A stretch of 6,905 nt of DNA from Prevotellaceae bacterium UBA1787 (GCA_002315195.1 DCGD01000128.1:1-6905); one strand, 5' to 3'. Positions 1 to 6,559 are shown, numbered from the stretch's first letter. Numbers and translations: made by a program. The notes: a model not told the origin generated them from the sequence alone.

Positions 1-284
1 CCAGTTTTCTCATCATTCTTCTCATTGCGCTGTTCTTCTCCAATTTTTCGGAGAACAGAGTGGTTGAAGCCATATTCAAAGGCATTCGTCCGGCAGTGGT
101 GGCACTCATTGCACTCCCCTGCATCAAATTGGCACGAACAGCCCATATCACATGGTCAAATTCATGCTTCCCCATACTGACCGCCATGTTAATATGTTTA
201 TATGGTTTCTCCCCTGTTTACATCATCTTGGCTGTAATCGTATGCGGTTACCTATATAGTAAATACAACACTCAAAATAACTAA
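1..284 (+). CDS. Chromate transporter (CHR family) subunit, C-terminal part, 5' end outside window
   Basis: The reading frame is open from base 3 to the TAA at 282-284 and gives 93 residues with no credible start, so this is the end of a gene that begins before the window. It has about three hydrophobic segments. The first is followed by a short polar loop (SNFSENR) and the stretch IFKGIRPAVVALIA, which matches the characteristic 'F.G.RPAVVGLI' region in the second half of a CHR-domain protein. Family knowledge: CHR proteins are inner-membrane transporters named for chromate efflux, and many bacteria encode them as two adjacent short subunits. That arrangement is seen here, with the second subunit starting 17 bp later. 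The real substrate cannot be read from sequence, and many CHR homologues in anaerobes have no proven chromate role. A GTG at 60 could be taken as a start but lies inside the conserved domain. I am confident of the family and not of the substrate. Confidence 0.85.
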   Translation, partial: SFLIILLIALFFSNFSENRVVEAIFKGIRPAVVALIALPCIKLARTAHITWSNSCFPILTAMLICLYGFSPVYIILAVIVCGYLYSKYNTQNN

Positions 285-301
285 GTAAGAAAAAACGACC
301 C

Positions 302-877
302 ATGATTTTCTTTCTTTTGTTTCTGTCATTCTTTAAAATCGGACTGTTCGCTTTCGGAGGCGGATATGCCATGATTTCGCTCATACACAACGAAGTGGTA
401 CAAAAATACGGTTGGATGACAACATCACAATTTACCGACATCATCGCCGTCAGTCAAATGACACCGGGACCCATCGGCATCAACTCCGCCACATACGTAG
501 GCTATACCGCCATTACCAATGCAGGCTACTCCCCCGCCATGGGCATTGTCGGAAGCGCCCTGGCTACATGCAGTGTGGTTCTCCCTTCTTTCCTAATCAT
601 GTTATTTGTAGTGAAAATCCTGGCGCATTTCAAGAACAATCCAATCATTGAAAGCATATTCAACATGCTACGCCCCATCATCATCGGTTTCATTGCAGCG
701 GCCATCATCATGATGATGAACAAAGAAAATTTCGGCACCTACAATGGTTCACCCTGGCAGTTCTATACAAGCATTTTCCTATTCGCCGCAACTATCTACG
801 GTGTAAGTGTTTTGAAAATCAGTCCAATACGATTATTGATTTTTTGCGCCTTCGCAGGACTTCTGCTGTATTATTAA
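302..877 (+). CDS. chrA: Chromate transporter (CHR family), second short subunit
   Basis: This is a 191-residue integral membrane protein of about the length expected for a single-domain CHR subunit. Residues 11-26 (FKIGLFAFGGGYAMIS) and 50-67 (VSQMTPGPIGINSATYVG) are the two signature motifs at the N-terminal side of a CHR domain. A third conserved element, MLRPIIIGFIAAA, lies at 122-134. Five to six hydrophobic segments are visible, the last running to the C-terminus. The ATG at 302 fits because the first motif starts at residue 11, as in other family members; no clear Shine-Dalgarno precedes it. The gene starts 17 bp after the upstream subunit, so the two are almost certainly co-transcribed and likely form a heterodimer. 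Known for the family: proton-coupled or similar export of chromate (a sulfate analogue). Transport of another oxyanion is equally possible here. The symbol refers to the family only. Confidence 0.9.
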   Translation: MIFFLLFLSFFKIGLFAFGGGYAMISLIHNEVVQKYGWMTTSQFTDIIAVSQMTPGPIGINSATYVGYTAITNAGYSPAMGIVGSALATCSVVLPSFLIMLFVVKILAHFKNNPIIESIFNMLRPIIIGFIAAAIIMMMNKENFGTYNGSPWQFYTSIFLFAATIYGVSVLKISPIRLLIFCAFAGLLLYY

Positions 878-917
878 GTTGGCACTCAATAGTCGGGATT
901 GACGAAATAGAAAAAAC

Positions 918-967
918 AAAGCCAAAGCAAATGTTATTGCCACGGTTACAACTGCCCTTTTGGCTTT
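918..967. terminator. Possible bidirectional terminator between convergent genes
   Basis: AAAGCCAAA at 918-926 is an exact inverted match to TTTGGCTTT at 959-967. The left arm is preceded by an A-run (911-916) and the right arm is followed by further T and C residues. This would let RNA from either strand fold and end in a U-run. Against it, the loop is long (32 nt) and the right arm lies inside the 3' end of the symporter gene. The position between two convergent genes is where a shared terminator would be expected, but the structure is weak. Confidence 0.3.
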
Positions 968-2415
968 TTCAACGCCCATAGACCCAAGAACGTGAGCAAA
1001 CCGTTCAGCATGAGCAACTCGTAGCCGAAATGATAGCCTGTCATGGTTGGAACAACAATGGACAGACCATAGCAGATTATGGGTGAAGCCACCGCTATAT
1101 AAGGAACGTACTTGTCACGCACCTTGTATTTTGTGAACAAGCCGAACACGAACATGCCAAGGAGCGGTCCGTATGTATAGGATGCCATGATGTAAATCGC
1201 ATCGATGACGCTGGTATTGTTCAATGCCTTGAATATTAGGATACAAGCTATGAACACACACACTACAATCACATGAATGTTTCGACGAATACGCTTTCCT
1301 CTCTTTTCATCACTGCTGATATCTTTCCTCCGCTCAATGCCGAGAAGGTCAATGCACACGGACGTTGTCAAAGCCGTAAGTGCGGAGTCCACACTTGAAA
1401 ATGCCGCGGCGGTGATACCCAAGACGAACATTACCGTAACAACAGAACCAAAATAACCATTGCCCACAAGCATAGGGAAAAGGTTGTCGGAACTCTCCGG
1501 CAATGCTACCCCGCGACTGATGGCAAATGAATACAGCAATACACCCAATACCAACAACAGGAAATTGACGGGTATGAAGCAAAGACCGTAAGCCATCATG
1601 TCCTTTTGGGCATCCCCAAGGTTCTTGCACGTCAAATTCTTCTGCATCATGTCCTGGTCGAGTCCGGTCATGACTATGGCGACAAACACCCCACTGAAAA
1701 ACTGTTTCCAAAACGATTGCTTGGACATCCAATCATCCATGACAAACATGCGTCCGTAAGGGCTTTCCGATACCGTTTGGCAAATGCCCTTGAAATCCAG
1801 CCCCATCTGAGAAGAGATACATACCAACACAACCACCAAGGTACCGAGCAAGAACAACGTCTGCAAAGCATCGGTATAGACTATGGTACGAATGCCTGCC
1901 CGATTGGTGTACAACCATACGAGGAAAAGCATTATCAACACCGTCAAGACGAAAGGACATCCAATGCCATCGAAGACGAACTGCTGCAAAACCAAACAAA
2001 CCAAGAAAAAACGGGCGCAAGCCCCCGTCAACTTGCTCAAGAGAAAGAACGAAGTACCAGCCTTGTGTGAACAAATACCCAACCGTTCACCAAGATAACT
2101 GTAAATGGTCGTCAAATTGCGTTTATAAAACATGGGCAACAAAACAAATGCAATAATGACATACCCCACAAAAAAGCCAAGACACATCTGCAAATAGGTC
2201 ATCTGCGTGTTCCCAACCTGTCCGGGGACGGACACGAAAGACACGCCGGAAACTGAAGCTCCGACCATACCGAAAGCCACCAACGGCCAGGGAGACTGTC
2301 GCCCGGCCCGGAAAAATGTATCGTTCGAGGTTTCACGGCTTGTAAAATGCGACACTATCAAGAGCATCGCGAAATAGCCCACAATGGTCAGGACAGTTAC
2401 CAATTCTATACTCAT
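946..2415 (-). CDS. Sodium:solute symporter (SSS family)
   Basis: This is a 489-residue inner-membrane protein with about 13 hydrophobic segments, the usual size and topology of the SSS family (LeuT-like fold). Visible signatures are the N-terminal AGRQSPWPLVAFGMVG region (37-52), equivalent to 'GGR..p....a.S..at..S'; GLDQDMMQKNLTCKN (251-265), equivalent to the conserved 'G.DQ...QR....kn' loop; and AAAFSSVDSALTALTTS (336-352). The last carries the paired Ser340-Ser341 region that in vSGLT-type proteins contributes to the second sodium site. A charged cytoplasmic loop follows at 360-378. The family imports sugars, sialic acids, amino acids, vitamins or carboxylates with sodium. The substrate cannot be assigned here, because no catabolic gene adjoins it. 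The ATG at 2415 puts the first membrane segment at residue 5, as expected; no Shine-Dalgarno is visible. It is transcribed alone and divergently from the DUF1232 gene. Confidence 0.92.
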   Translation of the reverse strand: MSIELVTVLTIVGYFAMLLIVSHFTSRETSNDTFFRAGRQSPWPLVAFGMVGASVSGVSFVSVPGQVGNTQMTYLQMCLGFFVGYVIIAFVLLPMFYKRNLTTIYSYLGERLGICSHKAGTSFFLLSKLTGACARFFLVCLVLQQFVFDGIGCPFVLTVLIMLFLVWLYTNRAGIRTIVYTDALQTLFLLGTLVVVLVCISSQMGLDFKGICQTVSESPYGRMFVMDDWMSKQSFWKQFFSGVFVAIVMTGLDQDMMQKNLTCKNLGDAQKDMMAYGLCFIPVNFLLLVLGVLLYSFAISRGVALPESSDNLFPMLVGNGYFGSVVTVMFVLGITAAAFSSVDSALTALTTSVCIDLLGIERRKDISSDEKRGKRIRRNIHVIVVCVFIACILIFKALNNTSVIDAIYIMASYTYGPLLGMFVFGLFTKYKVRDKYVPYIAVASPIICYGLSIVVPTMTGYHFGYELLMLNGLLTFLGLWALKKPKGQL

Positions 2416-2440
2416 AATGCACGTTTTTCAAGATTGTTTG

Positions 2441-2472
2441 CAAAATTAGCAACAAATTAAGAATTTAACAAG
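2441..2472 (-). promoter_or_regulatory. Candidate Bacteroidetes-type promoter for the symporter gene
   Basis: On the minus strand, 2448-2441 reads TAATTTTG, an exact match to the Bacteroidetes sigma factor -7 consensus TAnnTTTG. At the expected 20-nt distance upstream, 2472-2469 reads CTTG, a three-of-four match to the -33 element TTTG. Transcription would begin a short distance before the ATG, leaving a leader of roughly 15-20 nt. The region is AT-rich, so chance matches are likely and confidence is modest. Confidence 0.35.
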
Positions 2473-2566
2473 CAAAGAATAAGAAACTGCGACAAACTCC
2501 TGTGGAATTTTGAGGAAAATGAACCATTTTTAATATGTTTTAATGTCATGTTTACGGATTTTTCAC

Positions 2567-2574
2567 TAATATTG
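2567..2574 (+). promoter_or_regulatory. Candidate -7 element for the DUF1232 gene
   Basis: TAATATTG differs at one position from the Bacteroidetes -7 consensus TAnnTTTG and lies 29 bp before the ATG at 2604. No TTTG is found 19-21 nt upstream; only the T-rich sequence around 2538-2545 is there. It is the best candidate in the gap and fits the divergent gene arrangement, but it is weak. Confidence 0.25.
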
Positions 2575-2603
2575 CAGCCAAATTCATGCTATAAACACAC
2601 AGG

Positions 2604-3029
2604 ATGGGTAACAAGAAAACCAACATTTGGAAAAACGGAATGGAACTATTTCAGCGTTTTATTCAAAGTTCAAGAATAAAGGAAGCGGAACAATATTTGG
2701 CGAATGAAAGCAAGATGAAGCAATTGCTTAAATTGGTGCCTTTCTTGTTCCGTCAGCGTGCCTTGGCACCGGTCTTGAAGAACCTCGTTCTGCTTTACCA
2801 TTATGTCGATGACATTGTCCATCACCGCTACCCGCATTACAATCCTTCCAAACTCGTCCTCATCGTCGCGTTGCTGATTTATGTTGTCTCCCCATTGGAT
2901 TTCATCCCCGACTGGATCCCCGCCATCGGTCTGTTGGACGATGTCTCTCTGGTGGCTTTCGCCGTAAAACAACTTGACATGGAATTGCAACGGTACTTCC
3001 AATGGCACAACAACACACATAAGGAGTAA
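2604..3029 (+). CDS. YkvA/DUF1232 family small membrane protein
   Basis: This is a 141-residue protein. The C-terminal half carries the DUF1232 core: a hydrophobic helix (about 83-95), then SPLDFIPDWIP (96-106) and GLLDDVSLVAFAV (109-121), the family's hallmark 'SP.D.iPD.ip..G..DD' pattern. The N-terminal 80 residues are basic and amphipathic (for example QLLKLVPFLFRQRALAPVLKN) and probably cytoplasmic or membrane-associated. The function of the family is not established, so none is assigned. The ATG at 2604 gives a normal-length product. An AGG triplet touches the ATG and is too close to act as a ribosome-binding site. The gene has its own upstream gap and a 222-bp gap after it, so it looks monocistronic. 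The family call is secure; the role is unknown. Confidence 0.88.
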   Translation: MGNKKTNIWKNGMELFQRFIQSSRIKEAEQYLANESKMKQLLKLVPFLFRQRALAPVLKNLVLLYHYVDDIVHHRYPHYNPSKLVLIVALLIYVVSPLDFIPDWIPAIGLLDDVSLVAFAVKQLDMELQRYFQWHNNTHKE

Positions 3030-3251
3030 GCCGTCTTTTGGTCAAAATATCGAAATTGCAACCGCCACTTGCCAAAACAAGGTACAAATCGCAAAAACTC
3101 CGCAAACTTTTTTAAAGTATGTTAAGAACCAAATTACATTATTGCATTATTTCGTAAATTGCGCCCGAATTGAACAATGCAAACATAAGCATCTCAGAAA
3201 CCTCATCAAAACCAACAACGATTTACACGTAAAAAACATAAAAGAACAATC
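3030..3251. other. Intergenic leader region before the OmpA-family gene; no gene seen
   Basis: This is a 222-bp AT-rich gap. I see no coding frame with recognisable content, no strong hairpin after the DUF1232 gene, and no exact TAnnTTTG on the plus strand. The nearest sequences to a -7 box (TTATTTCG at 3147-3154 and TAAATTGC at 3155-3162) each have two mismatches. The last 25 bases before the ATG at 3252 are very A-rich and lack a Shine-Dalgarno, which is the normal leader type in Bacteroidetes. The promoter of the OmpA gene must lie here but cannot be placed. Confidence 0.5.
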
Positions 3252-4133
3252 ATGAGACAATTAAACACTTTCCTCACACTGCTCCTCGCCGTCATCATGA
3301 TGACGGGTTGCGTGAGCAAAAAATCCATGGAAGCACTTCGTGCAGAGAAGAACGCATTGCAGAAATTATATGACAATACCCGTTTCGAATTGGCGGACTG
3401 TAACGCCAACACAAAAACGCTGCAAGACCGCATCAAGGCTGAACAAGAACGCGTCCAGGCTCTTCAGCAACGCATTGATGAAATGAGAAACGACTACGGA
3501 AAGCTTCAGGGTTCACTTGACCAAAGTTTGAAACAAAACTCACAAGGCAACATCAACATCTCGAAGCTCGTAGACGAAATCAACGCCTCAAACAGATACA
3601 TCAAACAATTGGTTGACGCCAAAAGCAAGAGTGACTCCCTTAACATGGTGCTCACCAACAACCTTACCCGCAGCCTCAGCCGCGATGAACTGATGGAAGT
3701 AGACGTCAAAGTCCTCAAGGGCGTTGTTTACATTTCCCTCGCCGACAACATGCTCTACAAATCCGGCAGTTATGAAATCAACAGCCGCGCCGGGCAAACC
3801 CTCAGCAAAATCGCCAAAATCATCAAGGACTACAGAGATTACGACGTGTTGGTTGAAGGCAACACCGACCCTGTGCCCATCAAGCGCCAGAACATCCGCA
3901 ACAACTGGGATCTCAGCTGTCTTCGCGCTTCATCCGTCGTTCAAGCACTCCAAAATGACTACGGCGTAGATCCCAGCCGCCTTACCGCAGCCGGCCGTGG
4001 TGAATACAACCCGATTGCAGACAACAGTACAGAACTCGGCAAACAACGCAACCGCCGCACGCAAATCATTGTTACGCCAAAACTTGACCAATTCATGGAT
4101 TTGATTGACAAGGCACCGGAAACACAAGAATAA
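3252..4133 (+). CDS. OmpA-family peptidoglycan-binding lipoprotein with coiled-coil stalk
   Basis: This 293-residue envelope protein begins with a lipoprotein signal peptide: Met-Arg, a hydrophobic stretch, and a lipobox MTGC placing the lipidated Cys at residue 20. The next residues, VSKKSMEA, lack the acidic run that serves as the surface-export signal in Bacteroidetes, so the protein probably stays periplasm-facing on the outer membrane (inference). Residues 24-135 are polar and heptad-like, rich in E, K, Q and L, and predict a long coiled coil. Residues 150-275 form an OmpA/MotB-type domain with GNTDPVPI (203-210), NWDLSCLRA (218-226), AAGRGEYNPIA (246-256) and NRRTQI (267-272). Asp206 and Arg225 are the positions that bind diaminopimelate in this family; Asn204 replaces the commoner His. 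The likely role is tethering the outer membrane to peptidoglycan. The gene is monocistronic and followed by a strong hairpin terminator. Confidence 0.92.
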   Translation: MRQLNTFLTLLLAVIMMTGCVSKKSMEALRAEKNALQKLYDNTRFELADCNANTKTLQDRIKAEQERVQALQQRIDEMRNDYGKLQGSLDQSLKQNSQGNINISKLVDEINASNRYIKQLVDAKSKSDSLNMVLTNNLTRSLSRDELMEVDVKVLKGVVYISLADNMLYKSGSYEINSRAGQTLSKIAKIIKDYRDYDVLVEGNTDPVPIKRQNIRNNWDLSCLRASSVVQALQNDYGVDPSRLTAAGRGEYNPIADNSTELGKQRNRRTQIIVTPKLDQFMDLIDKAPETQE

Positions 4134-4156
4134 ACCATACCATACCAAAACCATAC

Positions 4157-4205
4157 AGCAGGAGGTAAACACCGTTGAGGGTGTTTACCTCCTGCTTTCA
4201 TTTCT
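4157..4205 (+). terminator. Strong hairpin terminator after the OmpA-family gene
   Basis: The arms 4157-4173 and 4180-4196 are perfect 17-bp inverted repeats with a 6-nt loop (GTTGAG), followed by the T-rich TTTCATTTCT. The hairpin starts 23 nt after the OmpA-gene stop, as expected of an intrinsic terminator on the plus strand. It also lies 12 nt past the stop of the minus-strand ATPase remnant. On that strand the tract after the stem (GTATGGTTTT) is less U-rich, so action in that direction is less certain. Confidence 0.85.
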
Positions 4206-4208
4206 ACA

Positions 4209-4412
4209 CTAAGCATCCTTGCTGTAATACGCTGAAATCATACCGGCCGCCTGCGACTTGCCGAAGCGCCGGGCATGACTCACAAATACGCATTTGTTCT
4301 CCGTCAGCAGTATGTTGTTCAATTGCTTGACAAGCAATGTCTTGTCAACATAAATCATGCTACGCACAGCCTGCTTGAAACTCTCGTTTCCTGGATTGAA
4401 ATAAAATCCCAT
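4209..4412 (-). pseudogene. N-terminal remnant of a predicted AAA-ATPase-like / PD-(D/E)XK family protein
   Basis: The product is 67 residues. Residues 5-65 match the start of the large 'predicted AAA-ATPase' family that is abundant and repeated in Bacteroidales genomes. Conserved points are NPGNESFKQAV (6-16), the YVDKT motif (21-25), and the nucleotide-binding segment VSHARRFGKS (44-53), followed by the AYYSKDA stretch. Full members run to roughly 500 residues, with a C-terminal nuclease-like domain; here a TAG stop ends the protein just after the P-loop and nothing recognisable follows. The usual RPRRFGKS has become HARRFGKS, which fits relaxed selection. The ATG at 4412 is preceded by AAGGA with a 3-nt gap, an unusually clear Shine-Dalgarno-like sequence for this window. 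The most likely reading is a decayed gene fragment. A functional truncated protein or an assembly/recombination breakpoint cannot be excluded. Confidence 0.75.
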
Positions 4413-4504
4413 GATTCCTTATGATAGATTAAGCAAATGCACCAACACTTATTCATACCACCGAATGAAAGCCTCAACTATCACTGACAATTCCAACAAG
4501 ACGA

Positions 4505-4512
4505 CAAAGATA
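4505..4512 (-). promoter_or_regulatory. Possible -7 element upstream of the ATPase remnant
   Basis: On the minus strand, 4512-4505 reads TATCTTTG, an exact TAnnTTTG match about 93 bp before the ATG at 4412. No TTTG-like -33 element is present 19-21 nt upstream. It could be the surviving promoter of the original full-length gene or a chance match in AT-rich DNA. Confidence 0.22.
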
Positions 4513-4515
4513 ATA

Positions 4516-4536
4516 GAAAAAGGTGCGCCACTTTTC
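4516..4536 (-). terminator. Weak hairpin downstream of the esterase gene
   Basis: On the minus strand the sequence folds as AAAA-GTG, loop GCG, CAC-(bulged C)-TTTTT, about 43 nt past the esterase stop, and the T-run continues the 3' side. Only three of the pairs in the stem contain G:C-rich sequence and one base is bulged, so stability is poor. It is the only terminator-like structure in the 166-bp gap (4413-4578), which otherwise shows no gene. Confidence 0.22.
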
Positions 4537-4578
4537 ATAGTCAAGCAGCACACCCTCTATCCTAAAACCTATCGCTCT

Positions 4579-5439
4579 TTATTTCCCGAAATTGCGTGAT
4601 ACGAACGGCAAGGCCATGCGCAGCGAATAATGCCAATACTCCCAGTTGTGCACGCCGTTGCGAACGCGCAGTTCACTCTTGATACCCGCACCGCGCATCA
4701 ATTGATAGAGTCTTATCGACTGATCAAAGAGGAAATCGTCGTCACCGCAATCGAAGAACCAGTTCACCGTCTTGAGTTTCGCCTTGGTGGCTTCATCGAT
4801 ATTTTCAATGAATTTCAAAGCAGAACGCTGCTTTACCGCCTCACCCGTATAATAGAGTTTGTTGTGGTCTTCCTGTTTTCCTCCGACAATGTCGTTTTCA
4901 TTGTCCAACCATGCACTCATTGCGAAACAAGACGAAAACATATCCGGGTGACTTTGGCAATAAACCGTACTGCCTCCACCGCCCATTGAAAGCCCCATCA
5001 CGGCGCGATGCGACTTATCACCGTAACCTTTGTATTTCTTCTCTACCTGAGGAATGAATTCCTGAAAGAAGAAATCCTCATAATTCCATCCCGGCATGTT
5101 GAAATAACCGCACCACGTATTCTTCACGTCATGGTCGCCGGCGCCCGGCATCACGATAATCATATTGACCGCTTCACCCGATGACATCAACTCGTCGGCT
5201 ACCAACTGCATACGTCCCAAATCTCTCCAAGCCGTGTAGTTGTCACTCAGACCATGCAACAAATACACTACGGGGTATTTTTCTTGATTTTGAGGTGAAT
5301 AACCATTCGGCAAGTATATATTAAATGTCACGGTAGCCTTCAGGATTTTGCTTTTAACACTATCCGTTACAATGTTACCGGCCTGAACACTCCATGCCGC
5401 ACCAACCATCAAGGCAAATACAAACAATAATCTTTTCAT
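4579..5439 (-). CDS. Secreted alpha/beta-hydrolase, putative esterase family (Fes/feruloyl-esterase-like)
   Basis: This is a 286-residue protein. Residues 1-20 are a signal peptide (basic MKR start, hydrophobic core, VQA|GN cleavage site) with no lipobox, so it is periplasmic or secreted. The mature part is one putative-esterase domain: a beta-rich start with the NIYLPNGY motif (40-47), YLLHGLSDN (59-67) with the oxyanion-hole HG, and the nucleophile elbow GLSMGG (149-154) with Ser151. The acidic residue lies in DCGDDDFLFD (230-239), probably Asp235, and the catalytic His264 is in NGVHNWEYW. The triad is complete, so the enzyme should be active. The family includes acetylxylan and feruloyl esterases, esterase D and siderophore esterases; the substrate is not clear from sequence. 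It lies 78 bp after the ABC permease on the same strand and has a candidate promoter of its own. The start is fixed by the signal peptide. Confidence 0.92.
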   Translation of the reverse strand: MKRLLFVFALMVGAAWSVQAGNIVTDSVKSKILKATVTFNIYLPNGYSPQNQEKYPVVYLLHGLSDNYTAWRDLGRMQLVADELMSSGEAVNMIIVMPGAGDHDVKNTWCGYFNMPGWNYEDFFFQEFIPQVEKKYKGYGDKSHRAVMGLSMGGGGSTVYCQSHPDMFSSCFAMSAWLDNENDIVGGKQEDHNKLYYTGEAVKQRSALKFIENIDEATKAKLKTVNWFFDCGDDDFLFDQSIRLYQLMRGAGIKSELRVRNGVHNWEYWHYSLRMALPFVSRNFGK

Positions 5440-5484
5440 TTATCTATTTTTTAAGTACATGCAACCTTTTTGCGATATGAGGTA

Positions 5485-5517
5485 CAAATGTAAGAAAATC
5501 TATTCAAAACATGCAGA
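5485..5517 (-). promoter_or_regulatory. Candidate Bacteroidetes-type promoter for the esterase gene
   Basis: On the minus strand, 5492-5485 reads TACATTTG, an exact match to the -7 consensus TAnnTTTG. At 21 nt upstream, 5517-5514 reads TCTG, three of four to the -33 TTTG. Transcription would start some 40 nt before the ATG at 5439. Its presence in the 78-bp gap suggests the esterase can be transcribed separately from the ABC operon, although read-through is possible because I see no terminator in the gap. Confidence 0.42.
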
Positions 5518-6549
5518 TTAGAAATGATGTTTTCTCAAAAGTACATACAATATTACGGGAACACCGAACAAAGGTGTCACGACATTCAATGGGAGCAATC
5601 CGTAATCCCCCGGCAGGTTGCATATCAAATTGCACAACAACGCTATGGCACTTCCCGACAACAACGTCATAGGCAACAGTATGCGATGGGTGGTACACCG
5701 CGTAATGAAGCGTGCCATGTGCGGTACCGCCAACCCGATAAAACCAATGGGTCCGCAATACGCCGTCACCACCGAGGCTAAAATCCCCACGACGGCGAGC
5801 AGACGGACTTGAACCGACCGAATACCGACACCCAAATTTTCAGCGTAGCGTTCCCCCAAAAGCAATGCGTCAAGAGGTTTCATCAAGGTAATGGAAATGA
5901 CAAGGGCGGTGAGAACCACCAAGGAAAACGCAGGCAGATGGGACAAGGGGACACCGCTGAAATTTCCCAACCCCCACATAACGTAGGAATGAACCCCATC
6001 CGCCGTAGCCGTGAAATTCAAAAGGGAGATGAACGAAGACGTCACATAACTCAACATGATTCCGACAATGAGAAGCATCAAGGGACTACGGACCAACGAA
6101 GAAAAGAACAACAGCAAACCCGTAATCAACACGGCGCCCAAGAACGCAGCCAGCAAAATAAGCAGAAATCCCGAAAACGAAAAGAACGAAAAAGACACGA
6201 CACCCCCGAAGAACAACATGACAAGCGCCACACCAAGACTGGCACCCGCATTGATGCCCAAAATGGAAGAATCCGCCAAAGGATTGGAAAACATTGTCTG
6301 CAGCAACAGACCGCTCACCGCCAACGCCGCACCTCCCAACATGGCGGTCACGGCCTGCGGAAAGCGCGTTTCCAAAATAATGCAGGCGTAGGTGGTGTCA
6401 CCGCCTTGACCAAACAAAGTCTTCAAAGTCTCTACCCAAGGTATGTTTACCGACCCAAAGAACAAGTTTGCGGAAAACAAGACCAACAAAAGAAAACCCA
6501 TCAAGGCAAAACGCAAGCGCAACCCATTTTTTAACGAAAAGAACATCAT
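5518..6549 (-). CDS. FecCD/BtuC-type ABC transporter permease (iron chelate, haem or cobalamin)
   Basis: This 343-residue inner-membrane protein has nine to ten hydrophobic segments, normal for the FecCD family. Signature motifs appear in order: ETRFPQAVTAMLGGAALAVSG (60-80), equivalent to the 'R.PR...a...G..La.sG' helix; LLLQTMFSNPLADSSILGIN (81-100), the 'Q...rNPLA.P.ilG' motif; MWGLGNFSG (191-199); the cytoplasmic LGERYAENLGV loop (231-241) that contacts the ATPase; CGPIGFIGLAVPHMAR (265-280), the family's best-conserved segment; and LPLNVVTPLFGVPVILYVLLR at the C-terminus. It forms the dimeric pore for periplasmic import. The binding-protein gene ends 10 bp upstream, so the two form one operon. 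Two adjacent ATGs (6549 and 6546) are possible starts and the choice changes one residue. No ATPase gene follows. Substrate class only; siderophore, haem and B12 cannot be told apart from the permease. Confidence 0.94.
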   Translation of the reverse strand: MMFFSLKNGLRLRFALMGFLLLVLFSANLFFGSVNIPWVETLKTLFGQGGDTTYACIILETRFPQAVTAMLGGAALAVSGLLLQTMFSNPLADSSILGINAGASLGVALVMLFFGGVVSFSFFSFSGFLLILLAAFLGAVLITGLLLFFSSLVRSPLMLLIVGIMLSYVTSSFISLLNFTATADGVHSYVMWGLGNFSGVPLSHLPAFSLVVLTALVISITLMKPLDALLLGERYAENLGVGIRSVQVRLLAVVGILASVVTAYCGPIGFIGLAVPHMARFITRCTTHRILLPMTLLSGSAIALLCNLICNLPGDYGLLPLNVVTPLFGVPVILYVLLRKHHF

Positions 6550-6559
6550 TGCTTCATTC

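Noticed and set aside
1606..2070. Plus-strand open frame (154 residues) opposite the sodium symporter
   Set aside because: It is low-complexity, His/Gln/Arg-rich and antisense to a well-supported SSS-family gene; no start region or recognisable motif.
3049..3240. Gap searched for a riboswitch or small RNA
   Set aside because: Only short inverted matches of 4-5 bp are present (for example around 3068-3082 and 3108-3120), with no recognisable riboswitch core and no downstream gene of a typical riboswitch-controlled pathway.
2974..3255. Plus-strand open frame spanning the gap before the OmpA gene
   Set aside because: It starts inside the DUF1232 gene in another frame, has no recognisable features and overlaps the OmpA start. 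The gap composition looks like untranslated leader.
4157..4196. Inverted repeat considered as the end of an insertion element or MITE
   Set aside because: There is no matching second copy in the window, no flanking target duplication and no transposase. Position just after a stop codon and the T-rich tail fit a terminator better.
4411..4599. Plus-strand open frame of 62 residues in the gap between the ATPase remnant and the esterase
   Set aside because: It has no motif, signal sequence or ribosome-binding site, overlaps the 3' end of the esterase in antisense, and its composition is unremarkable.
5809..6534. Long plus-strand open frame (241 residues) opposite the ABC permease
   Set aside because: The translation is full of Gln, Arg, Asn and Lys with no domain pattern, as expected from the complement of a hydrophobic membrane-protein gene. 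The minus strand has clear FecCD motifs throughout.
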